A stretch of DNA of 37,318 nt. Origin: Nakamurella sp. (GTDB lineage: Bacteria; Actinomycetota; Actinomycetes; Mycobacteriales; Nakamurellaceae). Positions 8,642 through 17,809 of the stretch are shown one piece after another. The position numbers and the translations under genes are program-made. Below the pieces are notes generated by a model, which saw only the letters and a program-made list of their open reading frames with translations, did not search any database and was not told where the DNA came from. Location of the stretch: assembly GCA_017882715.1 (NCBI GenBank), contig JADGOY010000017.1:1-37318 (forward strand), written 5' to 3'. Position 1 is the first letter of the stretch. The number at the start of each line of letters is the position of its first letter.

Positions 8642-8655
8642 CGCCCCCGGGGGCG
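8642..8655. repeat. Perfect 14-bp GC palindrome
   Basis: CGCCCCCGGGGGCG reads the same on both strands. It lies 57 bp after the alpha/beta-hydrolase stop and before the tyrosinase-like remnant. It could be part of a terminator or an operator half; no T-tract follows. Confidence 0.4.
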
Positions 8656-8711
8656 GACGACCTCCCCGACGACCCAGCAGAGCCGGATCGTGTGGACCAT
8701 CTGGCCGGCTT

Positions 8712-8960
8712 GATTTCCTTTTCGGTCTCGAGGACACCGATCAGGCGGCCGCCGCCGCGAGCCGCAAGGAACCGGATGGCATGCGGTACAGCTTCGATGT
8801 CACCGATCTGGTCGACCGGCTACGGGCCGGGGGCAGCTGGCAGGCGGACACCGTGCGGGTGTCCCTGCTGCCCATTGCGCCGGATGACGAACCTGAGCCG
8901 CCGGCCGTCGACGCGACCGCGCCGGTCAGGGTGGGTACGTTCAACCTCTACCAGGGGTAG
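8712..8960 (+). pseudogene. Tyrosinase-family C-terminal fragment
   Basis: An open stretch of 82 codons without a plausible start reads DFLFGLEDTDQAAAA, then MRYSFDVTDLVDRLRAGG and SWQADTVRVSLLPIAP, and ends VRVGTFNLYQG followed by TAG. This resembles the beta-rich C-terminal domain found after the copper-binding domain in some bacterial tyrosinases. No dicopper site (HxxxH and partner histidines) is found upstream, so the catalytic part has been deleted. The fragment stops 9 bp before the DUF2182-like gene, which probably once followed it in an operon. The family assignment rests on recalled C-terminal patterns and is moderate; another domain with the same fold is possible. Confidence 0.5.
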
Positions 8961-8969
8961 CCCGACCAC

Positions 8970-9815
8970 ATGCACGACTTCGGTCGACGGCGTGCCCTGC
9001 AACAGCAACAGGGCTTGACCCAGGGACCGGGCTTGACCCTGGGACATAGGTGTCCACCCGTGTCGCTTCTCGGCCGAGTCAGCGCTACGGATCCCAGGAC
9101 GCGTCGCCGACGACGACCGAGCAGGTTGGCCAGCCGCCCGCAGACGCTGCCGATCGTCGCCACCGTGCTGGCGTGGGCCGTGCTCGTGGTCAGCCACAGC
9201 GCGGTCACCGGCTCCGACCACAGTGGCGCGTCCGATGCAGCGCACGGCAGCGTCTTCACCCCCGCCGGGATCGGCCACGTGGCCGCCATGACGGTTGCCA
9301 TGATGGCCACATTTGCCCTGTCCGGCGTGCGCACTGCCGCGTTCAACAGCTTGTGGTGGCGGGCGGGTCGGGCCGCGGCGGTCTTCCTGACCGCGTTCTT
9401 GCTGACCTGGACGGTGATCGCGCTCTGCCTGGCCGCCGTGGCGACGGCGTGGACGACATGGCTGGGTTCGGCGACGATCGGGACCGCCGCGTTGCTCGCG
9501 GTGTGCGCGCTCGCCCAACTCGATCCGACCCGGCCGGAACGGGCGAAACGCTGCGACCGGCCGATGCGTCTGCGAGCCGGAGGACCGGATGCGGACGTGG
9601 ACTGCGCCCGCTACGGGGTGTCGACGGCCTGCCGGCACGTCCGGTTCTGCGCGCTACCGATGCTCGCCATGCTCGCGTTGCCCGGCCACCTGTTGATGAT
9701 GGCCGCGGTGACGGTGCTCGCCCTCGCCGACCGCGTCACCGACGGGCGCCGTCGGTTGGTCATCGCGGCGGCTTACACAGCGCTCGCCGTCGCGCTGCTG
9801 TTGTCGTGGCGCTGA
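8970..9815 (+). CDS. DUF2182-like integral membrane protein
   Basis: A 281-residue polytopic membrane protein. After a basic N-terminus (RTRRRRRPSRLA) there are hydrophobic segments around TLPIVATVLAWAVLVV, GHVAAMTVAMMATFAL, AAAVFLTAFLLTWTVIAL, GTAALLAVCALA, a Cys-containing stretch (CARYGVSTACRHVRFCALPM) leading into MLALPGHLLMMAAVTVLALAD, and LVIAAAYTALAVALLL. The AMTVAMMAT element and the Cys-rich loop before the late helix match the pattern of DUF2182, annotated as predicted metal-binding. The ATG at 8970 follows AGGGG 9 bp after the tyrosinase-like fragment. Its function is unknown; metal (copper) handling is inferred from the family name and the neighbour. Later starts are possible. Confidence 0.7.
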   Translation: MHDFGRRRALQQQQGLTQGPGLTLGHRCPPVSLLGRVSATDPRTRRRRRPSRLASRPQTLPIVATVLAWAVLVVSHSAVTGSDHSGASDAAHGSVFTPAGIGHVAAMTVAMMATFALSGVRTAAFNSLWWRAGRAAAVFLTAFLLTWTVIALCLAAVATAWTTWLGSATIGTAALLAVCALAQLDPTRPERAKRCDRPMRLRAGGPDADVDCARYGVSTACRHVRFCALPMLAMLALPGHLLMMAAVTVLALADRVTDGRRRLVIAAAYTALAVALLLSWR

Positions 9816-9904
9816 GACCTCACCGCGGGAGAAGGTCCTCCGAGAGTTCGTCGAACAACCCGATGTCGCATCTTCGGTGGCACGACGCGATCGACTCTGC
9901 GGCC

Positions 9905-9919
9905 ACAGGAAAGTCCTGT
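9905..9919. terminator. Short hairpin at the end of purL
   Basis: ACAGGA (9905-9910) and TCCTGT (9914-9919) form a perfect six-pair stem with a three-base loop, abutting the purL stop codon in the convergent gap with the DUF2182-like gene (9816-9919). No T-tract follows, so terminator activity is uncertain. Confidence 0.3.
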
Positions 9920-12346
9920 TCACCCGAACAGAGCGGGAAGTGTCCCCTCCCAGGCAGTTCGCAGCTCGGCCAGCGACAACCGGGTCACGCCCTGGATGTC
10001 CAGCGCCTGCTCGTCGAGGCTGCCGTGGGCGGAGGCGTTGCCTGCGTCCACGACACCGACCTTCACCCACGGCTGGCGCCGCACGGTGCACATCTCGGTG
10101 AAGCGGAGTTCCTCGGTACGCGGGACCGCCACCACGACCCTGGCGGTCGACTCGGAAAACAACAGGACGAACGGGTCGGTGATTCCGGGACCCTCGGGTA
10201 AGAGGATCCGCGCACCGGTCTGCCCGGACAGGCACATCTCGACCAGCGCCTGCGCGAGGCCGCCCTCGGACAGGTCGTGGGCGGCGGAGATCATGCCGTC
10301 CCGGGAACCGGCGATCAGCACGTCACCGAGCAACTTCTCCGCCGCCAGGTCGACGACCGGTGGTTTGCCGCCCAGGTGACCGTGCACGACCGACGCCCAC
10401 TCCGAACCGTCGAACTCATCGCGGGTCTCGCCGAGCAGCAACAAGGTTTCGCCGGTGTCCTGACCGATGCCGGTGATCGTCCGGCGCCGCACGTCATCGA
10501 TCACCCCGAGCACCCCCACCACCGGGGTGGGCAGGATGTTGACCCCGCCGGTCTGGTTGTACAGGCTGACATTGCCTCCGGTGACCGGGATCCCGAGGGT
10601 GGCGCAGCCGTCGGCCAGGCCGCGGACGGCCTGGGAGAACTGCCACATCACCGACGGATCCTCCGGGGAACCGAAGTTCAGGCAATTGGTCACCCCGGCC
10701 GGTGCGGCTCCGGTGGTCACGACGTTCCGGTACGCCTCGGCCAGCGCAAGCTGCGCACCGGCATAAGGGTCGAGCAGCGTGTACCGGCCGTTGCAGTCGG
10801 TCGCCATCGCCAAGCCGCGTTCCGGAACCATTGCGTCATCAGCGTTCTCGGTCACCCGGACGATCCCCGCGTCCGCGGGTTGGGCGAGAACCGTGTTGCC
10901 GCGGACATAACGGTCGTACTGATCGGTCACCCATGATCGCGAACACAGGTTCGGTGAGGCGATCATTTGCAGGATCAGCCTGCCCAGCTGCTCGACGTCC
11001 GGGCGCGGCAGGGCTCCAGAAGTATTGGCCTGCAGCGCATCCTGCCAGTCGGGGCGAGCGACGGGACGTTCGTACACCGGGCCCTGGTGGGCGACCGTCC
11101 GGGGCGGCACGTCGACGACGGTCTCGCCGTGGAAATCGATGACCAGCCGACCGGTGTCGGTGACCTCGCCGATGACGTCGGCCTGCACCTCCCACTTGCC
11201 GCAGACCGCGAGGAAGTCCTCGACCTTGTCCGGGGCGACGACCGCGCACATCCGCTCCTGCGATTCGCTGGACAGGATCTCGGCGGGCGTCATGCCGTCC
11301 GCGCGCAGCGGCACCGCGTCCAGCACGACGTGCATCCCGCCGCTGCCGGCGGAGGCGAGTTCCGATGTGGCGCAGGACAATCCAGCGCCGCCGAGGTCCT
11401 GGATGCCGACCACCAGGCCGGCCGCGAAGACCTCGAGGGTGCACTCGATGAGCACCTTCTCTGCGAACGGGTCGCCGACCTGCACCGACGGCAGTTTCTT
11501 GCGCACGCCGCCCTGCCCGCCGGCGCCGCCTTCGCCGGCGAACGTGTCCGAGGCGAGGACGGACACCCCGCCGATCCCGTCGAGCCCGGTGCGCGATCCG
11601 TACAGGATGACCTTGTTGCCGGTGCCGGTGGCGTGCGCGGTGTGCAGATCAGCGCTGCGCAGCACCCCGATACATGCGGCGTTGACCAGCGGGTTCCCGG
11701 CGTAGGACGGATCGAAGATCACCTCGCCGCCGATGTTGGGCAGCCCCAACGAGTTTCCGTATCCGGAAACGCCGGCGACGACACCCGGAACCACCCGACC
11801 CGAGTCGGCGGCATCAGCGGGACCGAATCGCAACTGGTCCATGACGGCGACCGGACGGGCACCCATGGCCAGGATGTCGCGAACGATCCCGCCCACCCCG
11901 GTGGCCGCGCCCTGGTAGGGCTCGACATACGAAGGATGGTTGTGCGACTCGATCTTGAAGGTGACCGCCCAACCGTCACCGATATCGATCACCCCGGCGT
12001 TCTCACCGATCCCGGCCAACATCTTGGATTGCATCTGCGCCGTGGTGGTCTTGCCGAAATAGGCCAGATGAACCTTGGAGGATTTGTAGGAACAGTGCTC
12101 GGACCACATCACCGAATACATGGCCAGTTCGGCGTCGGTCGGGCGTCGGCCGAGAATCTCGCGAATACGCAGGTATTCGTCGTCCTTGAGTCCGAGTTCG
12201 CGAAACGGCTGCGGCACATCGGGTGTCGCGGCGGCATACGCGACGGTGTCGGGCTGCGGGCCGCAGTCGACCAGGTCGACGGCGCCGACCGGGTCGGTGA
12301 CGTCCAGCAGGTCCGCGGCGGTGGGGTGGGCGACTCGATCCGTCAT
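9920..12346 (-). CDS. purL: Phosphoribosylformylglycinamidine synthase subunit PurL
   Basis: The large synthetase subunit of the three-part FGAM synthase. It uses ATP and ammonia delivered by PurQ, with PurS as the bridging subunit, to convert FGAR to FGAM. At 808 residues it is the short (PurS/PurQ-dependent) type. Visible signatures are [37 protein letters not shown] (core ESHNHPS), [32 protein letters not shown], and in the second half [11 protein letters not shown] and [11 protein letters not shown]. The ATG at 12346 lies one base past the purQ stop, so translation is coupled. An upstream extension of the same frame to 12421 falls inside purQ repeats and is unlikely. Last gene of purS-purQ-purL. 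Confidence 0.97.
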   Translation of the reverse strand: MTDRVAHPTAADLLDVTDPVGAVDLVDCGPQPDTVAYAAATPDVPQPFRELGLKDDEYLRIREILGRRPTDAELAMYSVMWSEHCSYKSSKVHLAYFGKTTTAQMQSKMLAGIGENAGVIDIGDGWAVTFKIESHNHPSYVEPYQGAATGVGGIVRDILAMGARPVAVMDQLRFGPADAADSGRVVPGVVAGVSGYGNSLGLPNIGGEVIFDPSYAGNPLVNAACIGVLRSADLHTAHATGTGNKVILYGSRTGLDGIGGVSVLASDTFAGEGGAGGQGGVRKKLPSVQVGDPFAEKVLIECTLEVFAAGLVVGIQDLGGAGLSCATSELASAGSGGMHVVLDAVPLRADGMTPAEILSSESQERMCAVVAPDKVEDFLAVCGKWEVQADVIGEVTDTGRLVIDFHGETVVDVPPRTVAHQGPVYERPVARPDWQDALQANTSGALPRPDVEQLGRLILQMIASPNLCSRSWVTDQYDRYVRGNTVLAQPADAGIVRVTENADDAMVPERGLAMATDCNGRYTLLDPYAGAQLALAEAYRNVVTTGAAPAGVTNCLNFGSPEDPSVMWQFSQAVRGLADGCATLGIPVTGGNVSLYNQTGGVNILPTPVVGVLGVIDDVRRRTITGIGQDTGETLLLLGETRDEFDGSEWASVVHGHLGGKPPVVDLAAEKLLGDVLIAGSRDGMISAAHDLSEGGLAQALVEMCLSGQTGARILLPEGPGITDPFVLLFSESTARVVVAVPRTEELRFTEMCTVRRQPWVKVGVVDAGNASAHGSLDEQALDIQGVTRLSLAELRTAWEGTLPALFG

Positions 12347-12347
12347 C

Positions 12348-13166
12348 TCAGCCTCGGGCTCCCGCTGTTGGGCCCCTCGCCGCGGTCCCGGCAGTCGCCG
12401 CAGTCCCGGCAGTCGCCGCAATCGTGGCAGCCGTGGCCGTGCCGATCCAGTCCTGCACCGACAGAAACAGGCCGAGCCCGTCGTCGGTCGGACCGGTCAG
12501 CGCATCGATGGCGTGTTCGGGATGCGGCATCAGGCCGGCGATCTTGCCGTCGGCCGAACTGATTCCCGCGATGTCGCGCAACGCTCCATTGGGATTGCCC
12601 TGCGCCGGCCCGTCACCGACGTAGCGGAACAGCACCCTGCCCTCACCCTCGAGCTCGTCGAGCACCGATTCCGCCGCGACGTAGCGACCCTCGGCGTTCT
12701 TCATCGGGATCAGGATCTCCGCGGCCGGTTCGAACCGGGAGGTCCACACCGAAGACGTGTTCTCCACCCGCAGCCACTGGTCCCGGCAGATGAAACGCAG
12801 GCCGGCGTTGCGCACGAGCGCTCCAGGTAGCAATCCGGCCTCACACAGGATTTGGAACCCGTTGCAGATGCCCAACACCGGCAGGCCGCGCCGGGCGGCA
12901 TCGATGACCGCGTGCATGATCGGTGCCTGCGCGGCGATCGCCCCGGCGCGCAGGTAATCGCCATAGGAAAATCCACCCGGCACCACGACGGCATCGACGC
13001 CGGCCAGGTCCGCGTCGGCGTGCCAGAGCGGCACCGCCTGCGCTCCCGAGCACCGGATCGCGCGCGCGGCGTCCACGTCATCCAACGTCCCGGGAAAGGT
13101 GATGACGCCGATCCGCGGCGTATTCGCGGCGCCGACTGCGTTCATTTTTGCAGCGACCTGCGTCAC
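12348..13166 (-). CDS. purQ: Phosphoribosylformylglycinamidine synthase subunit PurQ
   Basis: A class I glutamine amidotransferase that releases ammonia for PurL. The nucleophile lies in [10 protein letters not shown] (Cys101) and the other triad residues in MPHPEHA (His215, Glu217). [11 protein letters not shown] and [18 protein letters not shown] are also family hallmarks. The start is taken as GTG at 13166, overlapping the purS stop in GTGA; an in-frame ATG at 13145 is an alternative. The enzyme proper ends near residue 242 (SVQDWIGT). A low-complexity Ala/Thr/Gly/Pro tail of about 30 residues follows, produced by an 18-bp tandem repeat; such a tail is unusual for PurQ (commonly about 220-230 residues). 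Confidence 0.96.
   Translation of the reverse strand: MTQVAAKMNAVGAANTPRIGVITFPGTLDDVDAARAIRCSGAQAVPLWHADADLAGVDAVVVPGGFSYGDYLRAGAIAAQAPIMHAVIDAARRGLPVLGICNGFQILCEAGLLPGALVRNAGLRFICRDQWLRVENTSSVWTSRFEPAAEILIPMKNAEGRYVAAESVLDELEGEGRVLFRYVGDGPAQGNPNGALRDIAGISSADGKIAGLMPHPEHAIDALTGPTDDGLGLFLSVQDWIGTATAATIAATAGTAATAGTAARGPTAGARG
12385..12420. repeat. 18-bp perfect tandem repeat inside the purQ 3' end
   Basis: gtcccggcagtcgccgca is present twice without mismatch (12385-12402 and 12403-12420), with a partial neighbour on the right. The length is a multiple of three, so on the minus strand it adds hexapeptides of the AATAGT type to the PurQ C-terminus without breaking the frame. Confidence 0.9.
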
Positions 13167-13435
13167 CGGGCATCCTCGGATCCGGCGCCGACTGTTTCCT
13201 GGGCAACTCGGGTGACCGTCCAGGACTCGATCACCGGGTTCGCCAGCAGGTGCCCGGCGATCTCTTCCAGATCGGCATCGCTGACCGAGTCGTCGACCTC
13301 GAGATCAAAGTGCTTGCCCTGGCGGACCGCACTCACCCCCTGCTGACCGATCCGCTTGAGCGCAGCCAGTATCGCCTTGCCCTGCGGGTCCAGGATCTCG
13401 GGTTTGATGACGACATCGACGGCCACGCGCGCCAC
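13163..13435 (-). CDS. purS: Phosphoribosylformylglycinamidine synthase subunit PurS
   Basis: A small (90-residue) subunit that bridges PurQ and PurL in FGAM synthase. The sequence [20 protein letters not shown] begins with the typical strand, followed by [15 protein letters not shown] and a C-terminal [14 protein letters not shown] at 13435 follows GGAG at 7 bases. A TAnnnT match (TAGGCT, minus strand at 13519-13524) about 85 bases upstream may be the operon promoter; its -35 is not evident. The stop overlaps the purQ start by four bases, so purS-purQ-purL form one operon. Confidence 0.95.
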   Translation of the reverse strand: MARVAVDVVIKPEILDPQGKAILAALKRIGQQGVSAVRQGKHFDLEVDDSVSDADLEEIAGHLLANPVIESWTVTRVAQETVGAGSEDAR

Positions 13436-13679
13436 GGCGGTGCTCCCAGCGGGGTTCTCGAGCGGTCAGGGTGCGGGACGGCCGGGCCCCGAGTCTCCGG
13501 CGCACCCGACAGAGCGCCAGCCTATCGCGGGGCGGGCCCCCGGCCGCTCACCGCGGCTCCGGTTGACGCTCGGGTGACGTCGTGACCGCCCACCATCACG
13601 GACCGGACGGCGGCCAAGCCGGCGGCACGGTACTGGAGCGGCGAACCGCTGCACCGGTGACTGGGCCCGTCAAACCGTC

Positions 13680-14030
13680 GGGCACTTCGCGATGGGGATC
13701 GGTGATCTCCCGCAGCGACACCACCGCTGCCCAGCCCGCGCCAGGCGGTCCGGCCAAGGTGGGCGGCCCGTTCTTGCTCGACCTGACGGACCACCGCGTA
13801 GGCCGCCCGGGCCGCGGCCGAGCCGTCATCGGTGATGCAGACCGGTCGCGTCCTGGCATCTGACGGGTCATGCTTCCGGACCACATATCCGACTCGTTCG
13901 AGCTGATCGACCAGGAACCGGGCGGTCTGCTTGGTCGCCTGCGCCCGCTGTGCAAGGTCCGTGAGCCGGGTGCGGTGCGGACCGACGCGCTGGAAGGCAG
14001 ACAGCGCAGATCGTCGCCGACGATCGCAGG
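13680..14030 (-). pseudogene. MarR-family transcriptional regulator, frameshifted and truncated
   Basis: The minus strand encodes a clear winged-helix core: SALSAFQR, TRLTDLAQRAQATKQTARFL, VDQLERVGYVVRKHDPSDAR and the wing CITDDGSAAARAAYAVVRQV, as in MarR repressors. The frame has no start: a TAG stop lies about 20 codons before the recognisable part and the N-terminal dimerisation helix is missing. Near 13740-13750 the frame shifts, and the C-terminal helix continues as VVSLREITDPHREVPD in another frame. At least two lesions make it non-functional. The rest of 13436-13680 and 14030-14498 shows nothing I recognise. Confidence 0.7.
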
Positions 14031-14498
14031 TGCGCGGGATCCCGGCGGCGTCTCCCGGGAACTACGTATCTCGACCCGCTGTTGGACGGCGGGTGCACAG
14101 CCAGGACATCGTGATCCCACTCGGCCGGCGGCACCACCTGCCGCCGATCGCGACCCGCGCTGCCCCGGGGCGGGTGTGGGGGACGTCGTTCCCTTTCCAC
14201 GCCCGCGAGCGAATGGCCGGGTTCCGCCCATGCGATCACTCGGGCGCTCGGCGACTTTTCCGACGTTCCACGCTCGCAACCGACTGGCCAGGTTGCGCCT
14301 GGTGGCGAACGACGTCAAACGGTCGGTGGGCAACGGCGATCCGGTGCAGGATCCGATGCCGTCACTGCTCCTGGTGCTCACCGGGTCACAACCTGCCGCG
14401 CGGATGAACTCGCAGATTCCTCTCACTCCAGTCCCAGAAGGGCCCAGTCAAGCCGCGCCGCCGAAGTTGATCCGCGCCGATTCAGCGGGCCTGCGAGC

Positions 14499-15953
14499 TC
14501 AGCGGGCCTTGCGCCGCCCCCAGCCGACCCTACCGGCCGCGGGTGCTGCCGCGGCACGGTTGGCCGGCGCCCCGACCGCGGCGGCCTGCGCGCCGGGGTG
14601 CGTCGCTTGCGCACGCGGGTCAGGCACATCAGGGTCAGTCGTCCCGGGGTCCGGCGGGGCCAGTCTCTCGGCCGTCCGGCGACGCAATCGGACCGGGCGA
14701 ACCGTCTTGAGCGGACCCATCACCGGCGGGGACGGGCGCGCCCGTGCGAGCGGACCGTCCCCGCCGTCGCCGACTTCCTCGTCGACGATCGGCAGGATCC
14801 GGGGCGGCGGGGTGACCGTCTGCGTCTGCCAGCGACGACCGAACAGGTAGATCACCGGCAGCGTCGCCAGCAGCGGCCCGATGATCGCGACCGGCCGCAG
14901 CAGCCACCAGGTCATGGTCGGCGCGACGGCCTGCACCTGCGTCCCGAAGATGGTCCACTCCAGCCCGCGAGACAGGGCCATACCGGTGGTGTGGAACAGA
15001 AACAGCGGCAACGCGAATCGGGTGAACACCGCCGTCGCATGCGAGAACAACCCGCCCCGCGCCAGGCCGCGCAGCACCGAGGGGCGGACCAGCTCTGCGA
15101 CCCCCACCTGGAAGATCGTCAGGGCCACGATGCACACCGTCGGGGGCGCCATGTTGGAGCCCTCGCCCGGCACGCCCACCATCGACCCCGGGTACAGGCC
15201 GGAGAAGACCAGACCGATCAATGCGAACAACCCAGCGGCCGCCATGATCCTGGCCTGCTGCGCCGAACGGGGGGACTGATATTCCCAGTCGATCCGACCG
15301 TCGGAATAGCGGGGCGCTGAGTCGACGCCGGAGATGCGCCCATGGAAGTACCCGAGTTGGAACGCGAACCCCCAGACGAACACCATGTTGACCCACTCGA
15401 TACCGGGCACCTGGTACCGGAACCGCAGGACGTCGACGATGACGGCCAAACCGCCCAGGAAGACCAGCACGAGCGCGTCGTAGCGCCGATGGAGCCAGAC
15501 GCTGATCGGCATCAGACAGACGAAGACCAGGTAGGCCACCACAAACCACAGGGGCGAGAGCACCATGAGTACGGCTCGGCCCATCCAGTCCAGGTCGAAG
15601 ACGATGCCGACGATGATCCCCAGGATCACCCAGGTGACGAGCAGCGCCGCCGACGGAATGGCCAGCGACTTGGCCTGGCGCAACGCGAAATGCCAGAGCC
15701 GCTCGCCACGCGCGGCGGCTCGCTCCCAGGATTTCAGGTGCACGTAGGCGCCGATGTAGAAGAACAGCGGCATCACCTGCAGCAGCCAGGTGGCGATCCA
15801 CAGGCCGGAGGTGAAGCCGAGCGGGTTGGTCGCGTAGGGCCCGTCGTCGTTCCAGACCAGGATGGTGAAGCACCAGTGCCACAGGATGACGACGAGCAGC
15901 GAGAACGACCGCAGGAAGTCGGCGTAGGGGTCGCGTTCGGCTCGCCTGGCCAC
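14499..15953 (-). CDS. Membrane acyltransferase (acyltransferase 3 family)
   Basis: A 484-residue polytopic membrane protein of the Acyltransferase_3 type, which moves acyl (often acetyl or succinyl) groups onto sugars, lipids or peptidoglycan. The N-terminal DPYADFLRSFSLLVVILWHW contains the family-typical arginine and first-helix histidine; about ten hydrophobic segments follow, ending in VAIIGPLLATLPVIYLFGRRW. A polar, proline- and alanine-rich tail of about 110 residues at the C-terminus ends in basic GRRKAR and should be cytoplasmic and disordered. I chose GTG at 15953 because AAGGAGGAG lies 5 bases upstream, far better than the GTG at 16046 that opens the frame. It stands alone; the acceptor is unknown. 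Confidence 0.8.
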   Translation of the reverse strand: MARRAERDPYADFLRSFSLLVVILWHWCFTILVWNDDGPYATNPLGFTSGLWIATWLLQVMPLFFYIGAYVHLKSWERAAARGERLWHFALRQAKSLAIPSAALLVTWVILGIIVGIVFDLDWMGRAVLMVLSPLWFVVAYLVFVCLMPISVWLHRRYDALVLVFLGGLAVIVDVLRFRYQVPGIEWVNMVFVWGFAFQLGYFHGRISGVDSAPRYSDGRIDWEYQSPRSAQQARIMAAAGLFALIGLVFSGLYPGSMVGVPGEGSNMAPPTVCIVALTIFQVGVAELVRPSVLRGLARGGLFSHATAVFTRFALPLFLFHTTGMALSRGLEWTIFGTQVQAVAPTMTWWLLRPVAIIGPLLATLPVIYLFGRRWQTQTVTPPPRILPIVDEEVGDGGDGPLARARPSPPVMGPLKTVRPVRLRRRTAERLAPPDPGTTDPDVPDPRAQATHPGAQAAAVGAPANRAAAAPAAGRVGWGRRKAR

Positions 15954-16157
15954 GACCTCCTCCTTCCCGAGCGGGCGGGATGTGACGGGATGGGAGTCGG
16001 CCGGCGCTGGAGGACCGGTTCCGGCTGATCCGAGCAGGCCCCGCACAGGCTGCCGTCCCCGCCGGGCCGAGCCCCGGAGATCACCGCGGACCCCCGACGG
16101 ATCGGCCGCTACAACTCATGGTGGCCCACCCACAGGCTTTGGGTCCACGATAGAAGG

Positions 16158-16901
16158 ATGGGTTTCGCAGTGCAGGTTCGGCCCGCGGTCGCCTCCCCCG
16201 CACGGCGCCGCCGGCTCTTGGCGCTCTGGGCCGCCGTCGGCACCCTTGTCCTGAGCAACGTGATGTCCAATCGGATCCTTCCCGCCTGGGCTTACGTGCC
16301 GTGGAATTTGTCCATCGCGTTCGTGCTGCTGGGCATCGCCTACCGCGGCGGCGCGGGCCCGGTGGCGGTCGGGCTCGGTATCCGTCATTGGCATCGTCCG
16401 GTGGGCGTTGGGCTGCTGCTCGCCGGTGGTACTGCCCTGCTCTTTGCGTTCGGAATGCTGCTGCCCGCGACCCGCAGCGCCTTCGTCGACACCCGGATCG
16501 GTGACGCGGGCGTCGGCGGCTTGCTGTGGGTCGTGCTGGTGCAGATCCCGCTGGGCACCGTGGTGCTGGAAGAGGTCGCGTTCCGGGGTGTGGTGCCCGC
16601 GCTGCTGGGAGCGTCCCCGGCGATCCGCTGGCGGTGGTGGCCGGTGGCCGGCGCGTCGGTCCTGTTCGGTCTCTGGCACATCCTGCCGTCCATCGGCATC
16701 AACCAGGCAAATGCCGCGGTGTCCGACGCGTTGGGCCCCGATCAGGTGGTGACCACCACGTTGGCGGTGGCCGCCATGACAGTGACCGGAATCCTGTTGT
16801 GTGCCCTCGCCCGGCTGGGCAAGGGAATCAAGACGACGATGCTGGTGCACTGGGCGACCAACTCGCTGGGGTTCTTCGCCGCCTGGTTGCTGGTCCACTG
16901 A
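16158..16901 (+). CDS. CPBP family intramembrane metalloprotease
   Basis: A 247-residue membrane protein of the CAAX-protease/bacteriocin-processing (Abi) family. The three signature motifs are present: EEVAFRG (about 138-144, the catalytic EExxxR), FGLWHILPS (about 173) and HWATNSLGF (about 231). Seven or so hydrophobic segments span the protein. AGAAGG touches the ATG at 16158, so translation may in fact begin at the in-frame GTG four codons later, where AAGGATGG is well spaced. The substrate is unknown; members act in prenyl-protein processing, self-immunity or membrane stress. It is unlinked by overlap to its neighbours. Confidence 0.9.
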   Translation: MGFAVQVRPAVASPARRRRLLALWAAVGTLVLSNVMSNRILPAWAYVPWNLSIAFVLLGIAYRGGAGPVAVGLGIRHWHRPVGVGLLLAGGTALLFAFGMLLPATRSAFVDTRIGDAGVGGLLWVVLVQIPLGTVVLEEVAFRGVVPALLGASPAIRWRWWPVAGASVLFGLWHILPSIGINQANAAVSDALGPDQVVTTTLAVAAMTVTGILLCALARLGKGIKTTMLVHWATNSLGFFAAWLLVH

Positions 16902-17050
16902 TTCACTGCCCAACTCGCTCCTCGATCTGCACTTCAGCCCGTCCGCCGACGTAGCCTTGCCCTGGCCGGACGCGAGAACGTCCGGTCTGCTTGACCTCTG
17001 TCCGCCGGCCGGACGGGGTCGCACAGACGCGGACCAAGGAGAACAGCAAG

Positions 17051-17680
17051 ATGAAGATCACCAAGTACGGTCATTCGTGCCTGCACGTGGTGGACGGATC
17101 GGCGAGCGTCCTGATCGACCCGGGCACCTTCTCGGCGGGTTTCGAGGTGCTGACGAACCTGACCGCGGTGCTGGTCACCCATCAGCATCCCGACCATCTC
17201 GATCGCGATCGGCTGCCCGCCGTGCTCGCCGCGAACCCCGACGCCGGTGTCTACGCGGACGAGGGCTCCGCCCGGCTGCTGGCCGAGGCGGGCGTCGAGG
17301 CGACCGCTGTGCACGCCGGTGGGCGACTGGATGTCGGGACGGCGGTGGAGGTCGTCGGCCGCGACCACGCCGTCATCCACGCCGACATCCCCGTCATTCC
17401 CAACGTCGGGTACCTGATCGGTGGCCGGCTGCTGCACCCGGGCGATTCGTTGGCCGTTCCCGAGCAGGACGTCGAGATCCTCGCGGTCCCGGCGTCGGCG
17501 CCGTGGATGGCCGTCAAGGAGGCCGTCGAGTTCTATCGCGCGGTGGATCCCGCGATCGCCTTCCCGATTCACGAGAAGTTGATGGCCAATCCCGCGATGG
17601 TCTACTCGCTGCTCTCGCGGCTCGGACCCGCGGACGCACGATGGATCGACCTGGACGACGGGCACACCGAGGAGCTGTGA
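17051..17680 (+). CDS. MBL-fold metallohydrolase (UlaG-like)
   Basis: A 209-residue metallo-beta-lactamase-fold protein resembling the L-ascorbate-6-phosphate lactonase-like group. KITKYGHSCLHV starts the fold, and LVTHQHPDHLD carries the HxHxDH metal ligands near residue 48. A further ligand is expected in HPGDSLAVP, and the terminal His in FPIHEKL. The ATG at 17051 follows AAGGAGA at 8 bases. No signal peptide is seen, so it is cytosolic. It is common in actinobacteria as a single gene of unknown substrate, and a lactonase role is inferred only from fold similarity. Confidence 0.88.
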   Translation: MKITKYGHSCLHVVDGSASVLIDPGTFSAGFEVLTNLTAVLVTHQHPDHLDRDRLPAVLAANPDAGVYADEGSARLLAEAGVEATAVHAGGRLDVGTAVEVVGRDHAVIHADIPVIPNVGYLIGGRLLHPGDSLAVPEQDVEILAVPASAPWMAVKEAVEFYRAVDPAIAFPIHEKLMANPAMVYSLLSRLGPADARWIDLDDGHTEEL

Positions 17681-17809
17681 TCGGCCCACCCCACCTTGCC
17701 GCGGCCAGCCTTGCGACGGCAGATGATGCCGCGTTCCCGCGGGCCGTCAGCCGACCGGTTGGCACTGCATCGACGGGTCGGCGCACAGCCGGCCGTGCGG
17801 AGGTGACAC

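Noticed and set aside
12347-12421. Earlier start for purL at 12421
   Set aside because: The added residues come from the 18-bp repeat inside purQ read in another frame; ATG 12346 gives the usual PurL N-terminus and coupling to purQ.
12720-12745. tRNA T-loop-like ggttcgaacc
   Set aside because: It lies inside purQ coding sequence and no cloverleaf can be drawn around it; no tRNA was found in the window.
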